Shown in pieces: positions 24,551 through 37,329 of a DNA stretch of 64,000 bases (position 1 is the first letter of the stretch; every line of letters starts with the position of its first letter). The stretch is from Ulva prolifera (Eukaryota; Chlorophyta; Ulvophyceae; Ulvales; Ulvaceae), in the NCBI GenBank assembly GCA_023078555.1, contig CM041201.1:6889172-6953171 (forward strand). Direction: 5' to 3'. A program made the translations under genes and the position numbers. Below the pieces are notes generated by a model, which was not told the origin of the DNA, searched no databases, and worked only from the letters and a program-made list of their open reading frames with translations.

Positions 24551-27500
24551 ATGGGTACGAAATCCTGACCCGGTTTCTCTTCATGGCGCGGTTGCGGGGT
24601 ACCTCACAAACACTTTGTTGCAGGAATCCCCAAATTTTTCCGATGGGTAGCGGAGCGCTATCCAATGACTTTGGCCCATCTTACTGAAGACGCCGAGCAG
24701 GTGGACATTGACAATCTGTACTTGGACATGAATGGCATCATACACAACTGCACGCATGCCAATCAATCCAAGACGACGGCAACAGAAGACAAGATGGTGT
24801 ACCATGTCTTCGCTTACATCGAGCGGCTGGTCCGGATAGCCAAGCCGAGCCAGCTGTTGTTCATGGCTATTGATGGTGTGTAGCCCAACTTTTTTCATCA
24901 ACCCTGATCATTGCCTGGACAGCGCCTGACCGTGCGAAGCATCGAACGCAAATTTGCAGTCAAGTTGGCATGTAGGAGTCGCCCCTCGAGCGAAGATGAA
25001 TCAACAGCGTTCCAGGCGCTTTAAGGCTGGAAAGGAGCGTGAGGAGGTGCGGTGGCGGGTGGCATGTTGGGTGTTTCATAGCACAGCATGCAGCAACTCC
25101 ACTTGAGCATCAATATCTTGTTTCCAGGCAGAAAGCAAGGCTCGAAGGCTGGGTGAAGAGATTCCCTCAGAAGGCCTTTTCGATTCGAATTGCATCACGC
25201 CAGGGACATCTTTCATGGTTAAACTGGACAAACATCTCAAGTTTTTCATCCGCAGCAAAATGGCCAACGATCCAGTTTGGAAACAACTTAGGGTTGTATA
25301 CAGTGGATATGATGTGCCGGGCGAAGGGGAGCACAAGATCATGGAGTACATCAGGTATCAGGTTCGTGAACCAAGTCCTCCTGCTTCAGTGCCGCCACTT
25401 CATAGATGAGAATTGCCGGTGGCTCCAAATGCCATGCCTCCACATTTGCGCTGCCTAAGAGAAACGGCGTCTTTATGGGGGGACGCTTTCTTCTGCTCAC
25501 ATAGGTGCTGAGGTGTCTTAACTTGTGGGCTACATACCTCATGGCGAATGCTCTTTTTGCACTGTTTGTACACATCCGAACTCAGCGTAACAGCCACTTC
25601 TGGCGCACCCGGCCGCGGGAACTCAGCGAAACATACACTTCTGGCGCCCCCAGCCGCGTGTGCATGTGTGTCTCATCAGACAGCAGCCACTCTTTGCATC
25701 TTCATTTGCATGCAGTGCTAATCAGCACTGACTTCTGGGCAGTGTGGATCATTACAAGCAGGAATTATTCCGTCACCACTGTGAGCAAGACACAGCTTTG
25801 GTCAGAGTTGCAAGCACTCGTACCCTTGTCTGTAAGTCTATGTTTCTAGATCCATGTGAGTGTTGATGTCCTGCCAATCGGGAGTCTGTGGTTGCAGAAA
25901 GTCCAAGGCTCTGACGTCCGTCCCAATCTCAGGCACTGCTTGTATGGACTCGATGCAGATCTGATTCTCTTGTCTCTCGCAACTCATGAGCCGCACTTTT
26001 GCCTTCTGCGCGAGGTTGTGCAATACAACAGTCTCTCAAAGGGCCAACCGTCTCGAGAAGTTCTCAACATGGAGAAAAACGAGTTTCTCCTGCTTCACAT
26101 TGGGTATGGCAATTGCGTTTGCTGCTGCATTCAGATCTTGGAGTCCAGCATGTGTGCTTGCAGAATTTATTCCAGCAAAGCAGCGCATAGCTGACTTGCG
26201 GATTGTGTCACAGAATTCTAAGAGAATATTTGGAGAAAGAGACATTCATTGAAGAGCTGACTGGAATTTATGATCTGGAGCGTGTCATTGATGATTTCAT
26301 ACTACTATGTGTTCTTGTCGGGAATGACTTTTTGCCTCACTCGCCAACACTTGACATCAACGAAGGTGCCATGGATCAAATATTTGATTCGTACCGAGAC
26401 ATGTTGCGGACGAAGGGTGGATACCTCACAAATGGGGAGGCAATCAGCCATGTGCGCCTGGAGTATTTCCTGTCTCAGGTGGGGCAACACGAATCTGAGA
26501 CCCTCCAACAGCGCGCTCAGGTATGCCCACTCTGATAGCTTTCAGTGGCTCTTCAGGAATGGACATGTCCTGGCATCTTGGTAATCATCACATTCAGATC
26601 TGAATATCCCAATCCATTGCATACAGGACCAGATTGAATTCGAACAAAGAAGGTCCCGCGGCAAGCCGATTGATGCAACGGTGGATGAAGACTGCAGCAG
26701 TGGTGACACAGAAGAGGAAGATGTAAATCTGTACAGCAGTGAAGCAACAATGATGACTGCGGATGCACGGAACCTGATCCTGGCCGGTGACACAGAGGGA
26801 GGACTGCGAGCTTACAAAAAGCGCATGTACCGCAAAATGCATGCGTCCAAGCCTGAAGAGGTGACGCTCTGCACATTGCGGTCTCTATCAGATCTACCTC
26901 CTGTCAGCTTCAATGGGAGTGTGACACATCATTGATACGCCCCACATGATGGCATGAGCGCACTGTTTCATGCAGGTTCGCAACGTTGTGGAATGGTACA
27001 TGCAAGGGCTTCACTGGGTAATGCAATATTATTATCGTGGTGTACCGTCGTGGGACTGGTACTTCCCATACCATTACGCCCCGTTCCTTTCCGACATGAT
27101 CAGTTTGAGCAGAATTGCGTGTGACTTCAATCAAGGCTCACCTGTTCTGCCGCTACAGCAGGTGTGTACCAACTGCACGGAATTCCGTTGCCATGCCAGC
27201 AGGTTTTGCCACTGAAGCAGGTCCAATCGTATAGAACACTCCTCATTATCGATCCAAACCTCACATTTTGGTCTGAATTAATTAGTAGCATGCAGTCATT
27301 CCTGGCTTTACTGATCATGCGCTGCAGCTGCTTATGGTTTTGCCACCGACGTCAAAGAACCTTCTTCCAGAAGCTCTACATCCACTGATGCTGGATCCTC
27401 ATTCTCCAATTGCAGATTTCTACCCTGCAGACTTCAGTGTAGATGGGGAAGGCAAGCGTGCAGACTGGGAAGCAGTCGTGTTGCTACCATTTGTTGACAT

Positions 27501-30500
27501 GGCCCGGCTGGTGGAGGCATACCAAAAGCTGGAGCACAGTCTACCAGCGGAGGTGAAGGCATGCAACAAGACTGGCAAGATGTACATCTTTGTTCACGTT
27601 CAGGGGCACCATGAGCCAGAATTTTGTCAATCCACTCTACCAGAACTCATGGGCAGCGTTGAGATTGCACACAGCAAAGCTGAACCACTCGATCCGAAGA
27701 AGCCCCTCCACCCTGAGGTGCAAGGGTTCGCTCCGAGAATCACAGAGGTATCGCCATTCGCCGCATGGCTGGTTATGCCTGTATAACACTGACTCTCTTA
27801 CACAGCACCTGCTTGGCATATCTTCAGCTGTCAGGGCATCTGACTGTGGCTAGAAACTAACATCTCAATATTTCCTGTCTGGATCCCAGTATTGATATAA
27901 GCACAGTACATTCTGTGTAGGGATGCTTGCATGGAGTCAATGCACCACAGGTCGGCTGGCCAACGCTGCAGCTAGTTCCATTCGTTACGGAACTCAAGGC
28001 TGTAAATGTCAATGTGCTTGGCATCACGTCCAGAAAGAAAACCCGGATTGTCCAAACACAAGGCGATGAGGACACAGCTGAAGAGGCTGCACGAAAGCTG
28101 ACAGGACGCATGTGCTTTTCCAAGTGCGTTGCAACTCAGAATGCCCTACGAGATCCCCTCGAAGTTTTTGCACTATTGCCGCTAGATACCCATTGACGTC
28201 CGACCTCCTGCAGCTACCCTCACCTTTCTGGTGTCAAAGTTGTCGCTGTCACTGATGGTGCAACTTCATGGGAGATGCGCGGGTCCGAGCTGCACTGCAA
28301 AGGTGTTGGACCGGCACAAATGGACATATTGACAGCGGCCCTCGAAGACTCCAAGCGGACACTGTTACAGAAACAGGGGATGGATGTTTCTCGGAATACT
28401 GTCTTCGCGAAGGTGACTTGTGAACCAGTCCTTCGGCAAGTCAGGCAATGCATGCTACCTGCCAGTCGCTCCTGCGTGCCATGGCTGTTGCACACATGTC
28501 TGAGGGGGTGTGCGGTCATGCAGGTGTTGCGAGTCATTGGCAAGGCGCGGCAGGTTGATGGTGCCATATTGTTTACGTACTCCGAGGAACCACAACATAT
28601 TCCTGCTGCTCTGGTTTTTGCGAGGCATCCAGGTGGTGCATCTCAGGAGCCATCGTTGAAAGAAACTGCATCATCGTTTTCTGTCGGTGATCGCTTGATT
28701 TATCGAGGCCTGGCTTATTATGGATACATTGCAACTGTGAAGAACATTGACCTCATAGAGGGTACGAATGGCTGAGCTCTGTACACTACACCAAGGTCAC
28801 AAGTCCGACGGAGTGTGCTTGTCAGGGCACATTGTGCAGTGCATGTCTGGCACTGTACACGTGATACATGATTTGCGGTTGGTGCAGGGACATATAATGT
28901 GGAGCTCAGAGCCAAGTGCATCAATTTCAAAGCAGCAACTTCCCGCATCGTGCATGCTGTCACCGCTTCCGATCGAAACCTTGTCTGGCTTCCCAACTAT
29001 GTAGTTGCAAGGAAGATGGGCATCGACAGCTCTGCTCTTGGCAGAATAACAGCAGCATGTCGTGTCACCATTGGCCAAGACTCGTACGATGTGGGATTGT
29101 CCTTGCGGCATGGGCATGGCCTCTGTGTTCCTGGCATGTCACGTCCTTCCCCAGAAGGCAAGTTTCCATTGAACCTGCCACCTTAGTAACCTCAGGCGCT
29201 GTCTTGCACTGAAGGACACATAATCATGGGCTTAAACTCAGGGGACACACTTCTTCACGTACACCGCTCTTGCAGGGAAAGGCTGGCAGTACAGTGCCGC
29301 AGCTGTGGAGGTGCTGATGTTATACCATGCAAAATTCCCATGGATTGCCCAACTGTGCTCTGACAGCGACAGTGCAACTTTGCTACTTGCGGACGCATTC
29401 CCAGATGTCAACAGTGAGGCGCTGTTGGAGAAGGCAAAAGCTGTTCAGCGCTGGAGGCAACAGTCAGCTCTGGCTGGGCACAAACTCGTTCCAGTCACGT
29501 CTGCAATGCCACAGAACTCAGCTATGCGCACTGTTGAGGCAATCATTGGAGCAATATCCTGCTCGCCTGTGAAGACCTGTGAGCTACACAGTGTCAAACC
29601 AGAGCTTTTGCTTGCACCACTACCTGAAGGAGTCACCACGCCACTGGCAGCACAATCACTGAGTGTCGGGGATTGGGTGGCATGCATGAGCGCCAACGGT
29701 GGAACGACACCTCCCTTTGGCGCCTATGGCGTTGTGGTCGCGGTGCACGATGGGTTTGCAGACATACGCACGCTAGAAAAGTTTGCGGGTGGTAGTGATC
29801 TTGATGGCCGAGTTCAGAAGGGCTACGGAAGCCGCCTGCCGCTCCGTGTCCTGCTCAGTCTTACAACCATCAGAAGCCCAGACTCCAGCCAGCTAGAACC
29901 GCCAGCGGTGTCCACTCGTGCGAGTGTGTCACAGGCAAGGTCCCCTGCTCGCGGAGCTTCTGGCGCAGTTCCTTTTGCAGCAGTTGCGGAGCCTGCTGTC
30001 CCGGATGGCACACGTGGCTTCCATCATCACACAGGCCATGGGCGTGGCAAGCCCGTCCAGCAGCCATCCGCTAAGGCGACCATCGGCTCGTTGGCTGGAC
30101 CACAGCAGCCTGAACAGTCGCCCCAACCCGCCCCGCCTGCGACTGCTAACGGCACCAAAAATGGTACTGAAGTTCCAGCATTCTTCCAGAAGCTCTTGGC
30201 AGCTCCTACGGTGCGACATGTGGATGCTCTGCAAGCTCCTGCGGCACAGGAGCTTCCGGCAGCGAGAATTGCAGGACAAGACACCCAGAATTCAGCAGAT
30301 ATGGCTGCTGCTGCACACGCACCCCCGGCTGTGCCAGACTTTCTTCAAAAGCTTCTGGGCGGACCTCAGACCAAGAGCACCCAGGAAGCCCAACCTGAGA
30401 TACGAGCACCCATGCCACAGGCACAGATGCATCCAGGCCAGACCACAGGTCACAGCAACGAGTCAAGTGTTCTGCAGACGCCGCCGTCCCAGGCTCCTGG

Positions 30501-32275
30501 AAAAGTAGTCCCAAGTGCCGGAGCTGCTCATGTGCCAGCATCAATTGCAGAGACGACCGCGGCACTGCCAGTAGCTACAAGTGTAGCTGTCTCTGCATCA
30601 AATGCGTACCCGTGCGTGCAGCGACTTTTCCCACCATCCCATGAAGACTTTGCGAAGATGACGCGCCAGCAGCAGATGCAGATTGCACTGCAGTCGATGA
30701 AAGACCTCATCTCTGCTTTGCAATCATTTCCGCGGGCTTCCACAAGCGAAGGGCGCAGCACCCTGGCAGATGTGCTTGCAAAGGTGCGCATCCTGTTGCT
30801 GCCAGAGCTGATGTGTGGGACCCAGTTTGAAGACCTCCTGCTGATGTTTGTCAAGCATATGCTGACATCTCATGTGCTCTCATGTGCAGGATCTGACCAC
30901 CCAGAGTCTTTCGCTGGACATGATCAATTCTGCTGAAGATGCGATTTGTGAGCTGACCAGTGGACTGGACATCACTGAAGAAGATCTGGAGCTCTTAGCA
31001 TCATCGTCTCAAGTAATATTTGATCAGGCAAGGCATTCAGTGGAGGATGTTGCGCACCCCCGGCTCCAATGGTTACAGCAGCGTATATTGATGCTCGTGT
31101 CAAAAGTCGAGCTCCGCTGCTTAGAAGTGATGTCACATGCTGATTATGCTGCCAGCCAAAGCCTGCATCCCATCCGAGTACAGCTGCGTGATGTTTGCGT
31201 AGGACTGTGCCCCATCACTCCAAATATCGCCGAGGCCTGTGAGAAGGTTCTGCTGCCAGCAATGGCCACATGCCCAAGCTTCCGTGTGCGGGTGATGACT
31301 CAGCAAACGCGGAAGAATCTGTTGAGCCTCCAGAAATTGCGGCAGGAACTCCTCATGGACGTGTCCCAGATGCTGCATTCAGGGGTAGGTAGGCTGCTCA
31401 ATGGTTGTCATGCAATGCTAAATGCCGGGGTAATCAGCATGGAGACAATCTCGCCTGTGCATCAGGCACTGTCCGATGCATATGTCAGCCGCAGCTTTAC
31501 AAAGAGCACCGTTGACGCATGCCGCCCATTTTTTCAAGACCTGGCAAATCGTCATGTTGGCAGCAGCAGCAGCAACGAGATGCTGCAAGAGCTGGCCCAC
31601 CAGGATATGCTGCTCACCGTCTCTGACCGCTACAGCATCGATCGTCCCGCACCACCTGTGCCCAGCCTTGGGCATGCGACTCCTGCTCCACGCCACAGTG
31701 GGGCCACTATGACTCCATCTCCCGTCAGGCACTCCAGATCTCCAGCGTATACAGAAGCAGTGCCATCTGGTGCACAGCTGAATCTGCACGGAACCAGCGC
31801 ATCCCATGCACCAGCGCCACATGTGGCGGGAGTGCCCGTCGCAATGGCAACAGCTGCGCAGCCACCCATGCCGGTGCCAAGCTATACCCAATCTTCTGCG
31901 AAGCTCTCTGCGGCTGGAGTAAGGTCGGCAGATCCTCGACTGTCAGTACCGCAGCCTCCCAGCATTGGGCAGCCTGCACAGGACTGGGCCGGGCAGGATC
32001 TCCTGCGGGGTCTTCTGCAGAACGTGACAAGGCATCCACCTCAGGCAACAACTTCGCCAGCAGTTCTACCGCCTACGCAGCAGCTAAAGGGCAACGGGCC
32101 ACTGCCACGTAGTCAAGTCCAGCAAATGCCTGTACATCAGGCAGTACGGCCAGCAGCAAATCTGACGCCGCATCATGGTGCAGTGAATGCAGGACAGAAT
32201 CCGCATGTTTTGGCCTCATGTACAGGGCAAGTTGATCCACTGGACTTGTGGAGCTTGCTGCGTGATGGGCGGTGA
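24551..32275 (+). CDS. XRN1: XRN1-type 5'-3' exoribonuclease
   Basis: Processive exonuclease of decapped mRNA. Fifteen phase-consistent exons: 24551-24554 (four coding bases), 24624-24875, 24976-25046, 25128-25361, 25898-26103, 26214-26520, 26627-26860, 26976-27161, 27328-27747, 27951-28123, 28214-28439, 28524-28761, 28888-29157, 29276-30783 and 30890-32275; 1,904 residues. N-terminus [15 protein letters not shown]; catalytic acidic motifs in [36 protein letters not shown] and [18 protein letters not shown]; then [17 protein letters not shown]1-specific C-terminal domains follow: [16 protein letters not shown] and an SH3-like segment ([13 protein letters not shown], about residues 1070-1140). 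The tail is long and Pro/Ala/Gln-rich. The 29158-29275 intron has a GC donor (G|GCAAGT). These domains distinguish it from nuclear XRN2/XRN4. Confidence 0.95.
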
Positions 32276-32328
32276 CAATCCACCCATTTGTGGTGTGAGC
32301 GAAAACCAGAATCGCTGTCTAGATGTTC

Positions 32329-32333
32329 TGTAA
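32329..32333 (+). promoter_or_regulatory. Putative poly(A) signal TGTAA of XRN1
   Basis: TGTAA lies 54 bases after the XRN1 stop, a typical green-algal spacing. Confidence 0.5.
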
Positions 32334-33007
32334 CTGTGTCAGTACACTGCGCATAGTTGACACCAGGTAAATATCCACATTTGCAGCAATTTGTCTTGTG
32401 GAAAAACGTTTGTTACAGCTTTGTGCAGGTGTAGTGATAGCGTTTTTGCCTGCCCACACCATGGTTGCCCTCGCTCTTCCACCGAGTCTAATATCGGGCG
32501 ACCATTCGATAAACTTTGCAACAGATGAACGAAAGAGCTGGCTCTTCTACAATGCACATTGCATACACATGCGATCGCTGTCACGCCGCCTGCAGTGATG
32601 ATGTCGAAAAACATAGTTCGCCCTTCATAGACAGTGTAGACGCCCATGGCCGCTGTTAAAAGTGACCATCGGCTCTCAAGTCTTGCTGCTGAGTGTCCAT
32701 TTAGTGTAGACTCCACCTTGGGAACTTTGACAGTTTAGCTGTAGCTATAAAGCCATGGGTCAAAGCCATGTGTCCAAATTAGCCTGATCTGACCCAGACG
32801 TGCTTGTTACAGTGGAACGGTCGAGGTGCATTTCATACCACGCTGTAGAATAGGATGGCCAAAGTTTCGACCAATTTTAATATTACCGATAGTGTATAAG
32901 CGTTCATGATGCAGAGCGCAGCCATATTACGGAGGGCTCGTGTGAACCAAGCAGAGATAAGCCATGTATGCAGCATACGCAGTTTGCTGTCCCAAACGCC
33001 ATCAGGC

Positions 33008-33322
33008 TCACATAGCGAGTCCAAACACGGTGCTGATGCAGTACATGGACTTGCTTTCCCATCTCACTGTACGGCTCCCATCAGTCGATGAGTCCCAATA
33101 GCAGGAAGCTGCTGTGTGGAGCCCAGCTCCTGTCTTCTGCAGGATTAGGCATGTGACAATGTACTTGAACGGTTTCTGTAGCCCCGCCAATCGTCTGATA
33201 CAATTCTGTAAGCACTCGTCAGTCCACCTGCTCACCATATCTGGATTGTACTCCTTGGAGCTGAGAGTGTCATCCAGGCATTCCTTGACAATGTTTGACA
33301 CGTCATCCGCTATGAAAACGCC
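33008..33322 (-). CDS. Tctex1/DYNLT-family dynein light chain (last exon)
   Basis: Light chain of cytoplasmic and axonemal dyneins. The exon 33322-33008 encodes essentially the whole Tctex1 fold: VSNIVKECLDD, then FKYIVTCLILQKTGAGLHTA, CYWDSSTDGSRTVRWESKSM and the family-typical end YCISTVFGLAM just before the stop. The exon opens after a GTGCAG acceptor with GVFIADD, so only the first few residues and the start codon lie in an upstream exon that I could not fix. A minus-strand TGTAA lies at about 32807-32811. Land plants lack dynein, so this supports an algal origin. Family assignment is strong. Confidence 0.9.
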   Translation of the reverse strand, partial: GVFIADDVSNIVKECLDDTLSSKEYNPDMVSRWTDECLQNCIRRLAGLQKPFKYIVTCLILQKTGAGLHTAASCYWDSSTDGSRTVRWESKSMYCISTVFGLAM

Positions 33323-33329
33323 CTGCACA

Positions 33330-34270
33330 ATCAGGTCCAGTCCGAGTCTACGATGTGACGAATGCAAAACAACTACACGTCTTTGAAGTAGCCGTAGCCA
33401 ATGAATATAAACATCTAAACTGTCCGCCTGCCAAGCTTTGCACGTGATTGATAGGTGTCGGGCAGAACAACGCGCCTCTTCTGCAGCTTGTTCACCCATC
33501 GAACACGACTCGACCTGAAAGTGTGCAGTCTATACAGAACTTCAGGATGTTGAATCAGCCTGGATGTCTGGGAATCGCAGATTTTCACTCTGCAAGATAC
33601 TTGTAGCAGAGATGCGGACGGCCTGAGTAGGGCATAGCAACCTGGCAAGGATGTATCGGAAGCCACTTGCGGGAAGCAGCCTGAGCTATGTGCAGTCGTG
33701 TACGACGTCGAATTCTGCACACAATCGACGATGTCCTTACCATCTCCTCAGGTCAGCGCACTCAACGTCCTTGACAATGCCAGCCGGTGCACTGGATTGC
33801 TTCGCGTGGTCATGCATCCCCGCGGTGTTGCCGCATCCAAAGCACTCAAACCAACTGCACGTGTGATCATTGGGCGATTCGTGTCTACAGACGTCTGCAG
33901 TCCAGCGTTGATCACCTCAACTGTCGTCGTATCAGTTCAGGAGCGGGTGTTCAGGCGTATGTATACGGCGTAGCACTTCGCTGGCGAAAGCCACGCGGGT
34001 ACACAGATCCGTTGAATCAGTTAACTGCACTTCAGTCTGGGTCCAGACGAAGCTGTGCATTATGGATACGTCCCTGGCAGCAGTCGCTACTAGAAACCGT
34101 TGCCCGATTTTCCTCAGCGAGCGCAGCATCCCCAACGAGGAAGCTGTGATATCTGCGATAGAGGTGCCAAAAAATTTTCAGCCCTGTGCATCATCCGTTC
34201 CGAAAATCATGCTGCAGATCTCATTTAGCATCCCCTGTTCACGCCAACGACTAACCTGATGTCACCAATT
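33330..34270. other. Region with no assigned gene
   Basis: Lies between the Tctex1 exon and the calpain. It probably holds the first Tctex1 exon, both promoters and possibly a first calpain exon. A plus-strand frame at 33698-33973 is open but not recognisable. Confidence 0.3.
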
Positions 34271-34275
34271 ATGCT

Positions 34276-37200
34276 GTGCTGCAGCAATGGCTTGGCATGC
34301 CGCACCTGTCAGGGAAAAGTGAGGCCGACATTGCTGCAAGCGATGACGAAGTTCGCGAGCACATAGACCCAGAATTCCCCCCAACCTCTGCTGCGCTATT
34401 CATGGATCCAGAACACCCGCCAGCAACTGCTCCGGCTGGGGCTGACTGGTCAAGAGTGCACGGGCATTTGTATGTACCAGACAAAAAGCTTGTGTCGATT
34501 CTTCCAGTGCGTTACCATGCTGTATGTATACAGTTCCAGGATGGAATCCTCGACTGCTCTGGTGTTGCCCACGGCTGCCACCTATGTTGCAGGGTGCACT
34601 TCGAGACAGATGGCTCCTTGGCGCAATCGCATGTGTTGGATGCCGGCCAGACCTTTTACTCGACTTGTTTGTATCTGATGAGCTTGCTGACAAAGGGCTC
34701 TACACATTCCAGTTCTATAAACATGGTTGCTGGCACCAAGTTGTGATTGATTCATATTTGCCGTGTGTTCTGGGTCATGAAGAGGTATTGTTTGCGTGCA
34801 GTGGAACCCCAGGTGTGATTGTGGGCCCTGATGCTCCTCAGCGTCCTCGCGTGCCCTGCGCTGCAGCAGTGCAATCAAGGGTAGCGCCTGGAGTTCACCA
34901 TCCTGTCAGTGATTGCACATCCCCGTATGAGGTATGCTTGTCTGTACTGCGCAGGTGAGCTATGGGTCAGCTTGATGGAGAAGGCATATGCAAAGCTTCA
35001 TGGCTCGTTCTTTGCACTTGATGGCGGATCGCTTGGTGATGCGCTTGTAGATCTCACAGGCGGGGTCCTTTCGAAACTCAAGTTGGACACCGATGAGGGC
35101 GAGATGTTGGTCGAAGGAGGAGCGCTGTGGACACGTTTGGAGCTGTACTGCTCATGGGGCTATGTCATGTGCGCTATGCATAAGGTGAAACCAGCGGCCG
35201 AGAATGCGACAGGGCCAGGAGGGCTGCTGCTGAACCACACGTACAACATAGTGGATTGCCAAAAACTCTCAGATGGAGCACAACTAATCTGCATGCACAA
35301 TCCATGGCCCTCTGGAAAATGGCATGGCGCCTGGGGAGAGCAGTCTCGCGAGTGGAAGAACCCTGGTAAGTTATACCATTTTGCAGTCCAGAACTGAAGC
35401 GCTCTCTGACTGGCGACCTTTAAATCATACACAGGGCACTCTTCCGCAAGTGAGCCTTGCAAACATCGGCTGGCACGTGCATGGCGAAATGGTGTGCAGA
35501 GTTGCAAGAGGAATTGCAGAAATTGCATTCCCTCCACAAAGAGGACGGAACTTTCTGGCTCTCATACACTGACTTCACAAGGGCATTCAATCGCATCTAT
35601 GTGACGCAGCTTTTCCCACCCACATGGCACCAATTGACACTACATTCGGGTATGCATTCTGCAATGCCAAGGATGCTTGACCCAAGGCGAAGCTGTAGCA
35701 ATGACGGTGTCATGTTCGAAGTCGCTCATACTGTCCTTGCTCACTTTGAATCACAGGAAAGTAAAACATGCAGGATGGCATGGCAGGACCGCAGGTGGCC
35801 CGATGCATGTCCAGGGACGTCCAAACTCCACATGGTGCTGCAATCCCCAATTCAGAGTGACGACCCGGCAACCTGGAGAAATGCTGCTTTGTGTGGGCCA
35901 GCAGGACCCCATGCTTCGGAACGGGCGACATGTACCTAAACTTCAGCGAGTCGAACAGATTGGGTTTATGGTCTTCAGCGCAATTCGGAATCATCATGGA
36001 CGCATATGGACACCTGCAGGGGAGCAGCTGTTGCATGACACCGGCCTCCAAGGCGCTAGGGAGTTGTCCCTTTCAATAAGGTTGCAGCCAGACAGAGCCC
36101 TTATTGTAGTACCGTACTGTCACTTACCTGCGTTTGAAGGACCCTTCGTTCTAAGATCTTTCAGCAGTGTGCCGATTGAAATGACACAGGTACGTACAGA
36201 TATGCCGATCACAGCAACATGGCTATCCGTTGGGACAGATGCTTGCATCACGGCAGGCATGTGCTACATCACTACAATTGATGCAGGTGCCGTCACCGCT
36301 GGCACTTGTGATAGGTGGTGTTTGGAAAGACCATCTTGCAGGAGGATCTCTACAGTCACACACGTGGGCATCTAATCCACAGTTCATGATCAGCACACAA
36401 CAGAAGAACGAGGTGATGGTGTCAGTGCTCAGATCAGATGATGTGCCACAGAACTGTGATGAAGAAGATTGTGCCATTGGGCTGGTGATCGTAGAGGTAC
36501 TGCTTTGCACCCTCTTGCAAGTATTGCTTTTCCGACTCAGAAAACGTGTATGTTCACTGTGGTCGTCTGCAGCCTGAACTGGGGCCCACGGGATGGAAGG
36601 CCAGAACAAGCCTTGTGGAGGATGACCAAATACTGGTCAAGTCAGATTTTGACAGTCTGGACGAGGCTACGGTGCTATTGGAAATGCAGCCCGAAAAAGC
36701 TTGTTTGCTAATTCCATCTACAGTTGCAAGTGGGGTCCAGGGACGCTTTGAGCTCAGGTGAGACGAAATGTGATTGTGCCACGCCAGGCCACAGTGCTGG
36801 TATGCAACACGCGGGACCCACGTCGGCAAAGATCAGATCTGTACACATGCAGAATATTGAGCTCGGTGCCTGTGGAAGCAATCCCTTTGCCAGAACGGAA
36901 ATGTCTCTCCTTCAGGGGTCAGTGGGATCATAACTCAGGTGGATCTGACCTGTGGCCATACTGGTACAAGAGGAACCCCAAATTTCTAATCATACCTCAA
37001 GAGCCAATGCAAGTCACTGTTACGCTGGCAAGATTGCCACGGCAGTGGCGCAGGGGCACAGCATTGGAGAGCATGATTGGCTTCTATGTGTGTGCTGCGG
37101 ATGACGTTGAAGGCACCATTCGAGAGCCGCTGAAGTCTAAGCGAGCAGAATCTGCGTTTGCTCCCATGGCCTGCGCAGAGATAACTTATGAGTTGAAGCC

Positions 37201-37318
37201 CTCCTCTGCCAATCCTGCGTTTGTAATTATTCCTTGCACATATGGTCCTGGACGAAAGGGAAATTTCGAGATCACTTTGTCCTCTTCACTGCCAACATTT
37301 GAAGCCAGGAAATTGTAG
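34276..37318 (+). CDS. Calpain-like protein, catalytic Cys replaced, three C2L domains
   Basis: Calpain-family protein. In-phase exons: about 34590-34773, 34842-34880, 34955-35365, 35500-35649, 35774-36189, 36287-36496, 36573-36757 and 36853-37318. An N-terminal exon (34276-34469, EHIDPEFPPTSAALF, the usual calpain lead-in) joins upstream by a junction I could not settle. The active-site segment reads LQGALRDRWLLGAIA where active calpains have QGxLGDCWLL, so the nucleophile Cys is Arg. The His (LNHTYNIVD) and Asn (HNPW) positions remain. LWVSLMEKAYAKLHGSFFAL and DGTFWLSYTDF confirm the fold. Three C2L domains follow, marked GWHGRTAGG with NPQF, WKDHLAGGS with TWASNPQFMI, and QWDHNSGGSDLW with RNPKFLI. 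No EF-hands. The start codon is uncertain. It is probably a non-proteolytic scaffold. Confidence 0.85.
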
Positions 37319-37322
37319 ATTC

Positions 37323-37327
37323 TGTAA
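37323..37327 (+). promoter_or_regulatory. Putative poly(A) signal TGTAA of the calpain
   Basis: TGTAA lies only five bases after the stop codon, unusually close; the functional signal could be elsewhere. Confidence 0.3.
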
Positions 37328-37329
37328 GA

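Noticed and set aside
29276-32275. Separate gene downstream of XRN1
   Set aside because: The 29276-30783 exon carries the XRN1 SH3-like region, and 30783/30890 joins in phase 0 with good splice sites. No promoter or start context separates them.
34562-34592. A 31-base intron just before the calpain active-site segment, which would give a neat N-terminal join
   Set aside because: Too short for splicing in this genome, where the other introns resolved are about 65 bases or longer. I left the junction unresolved instead.
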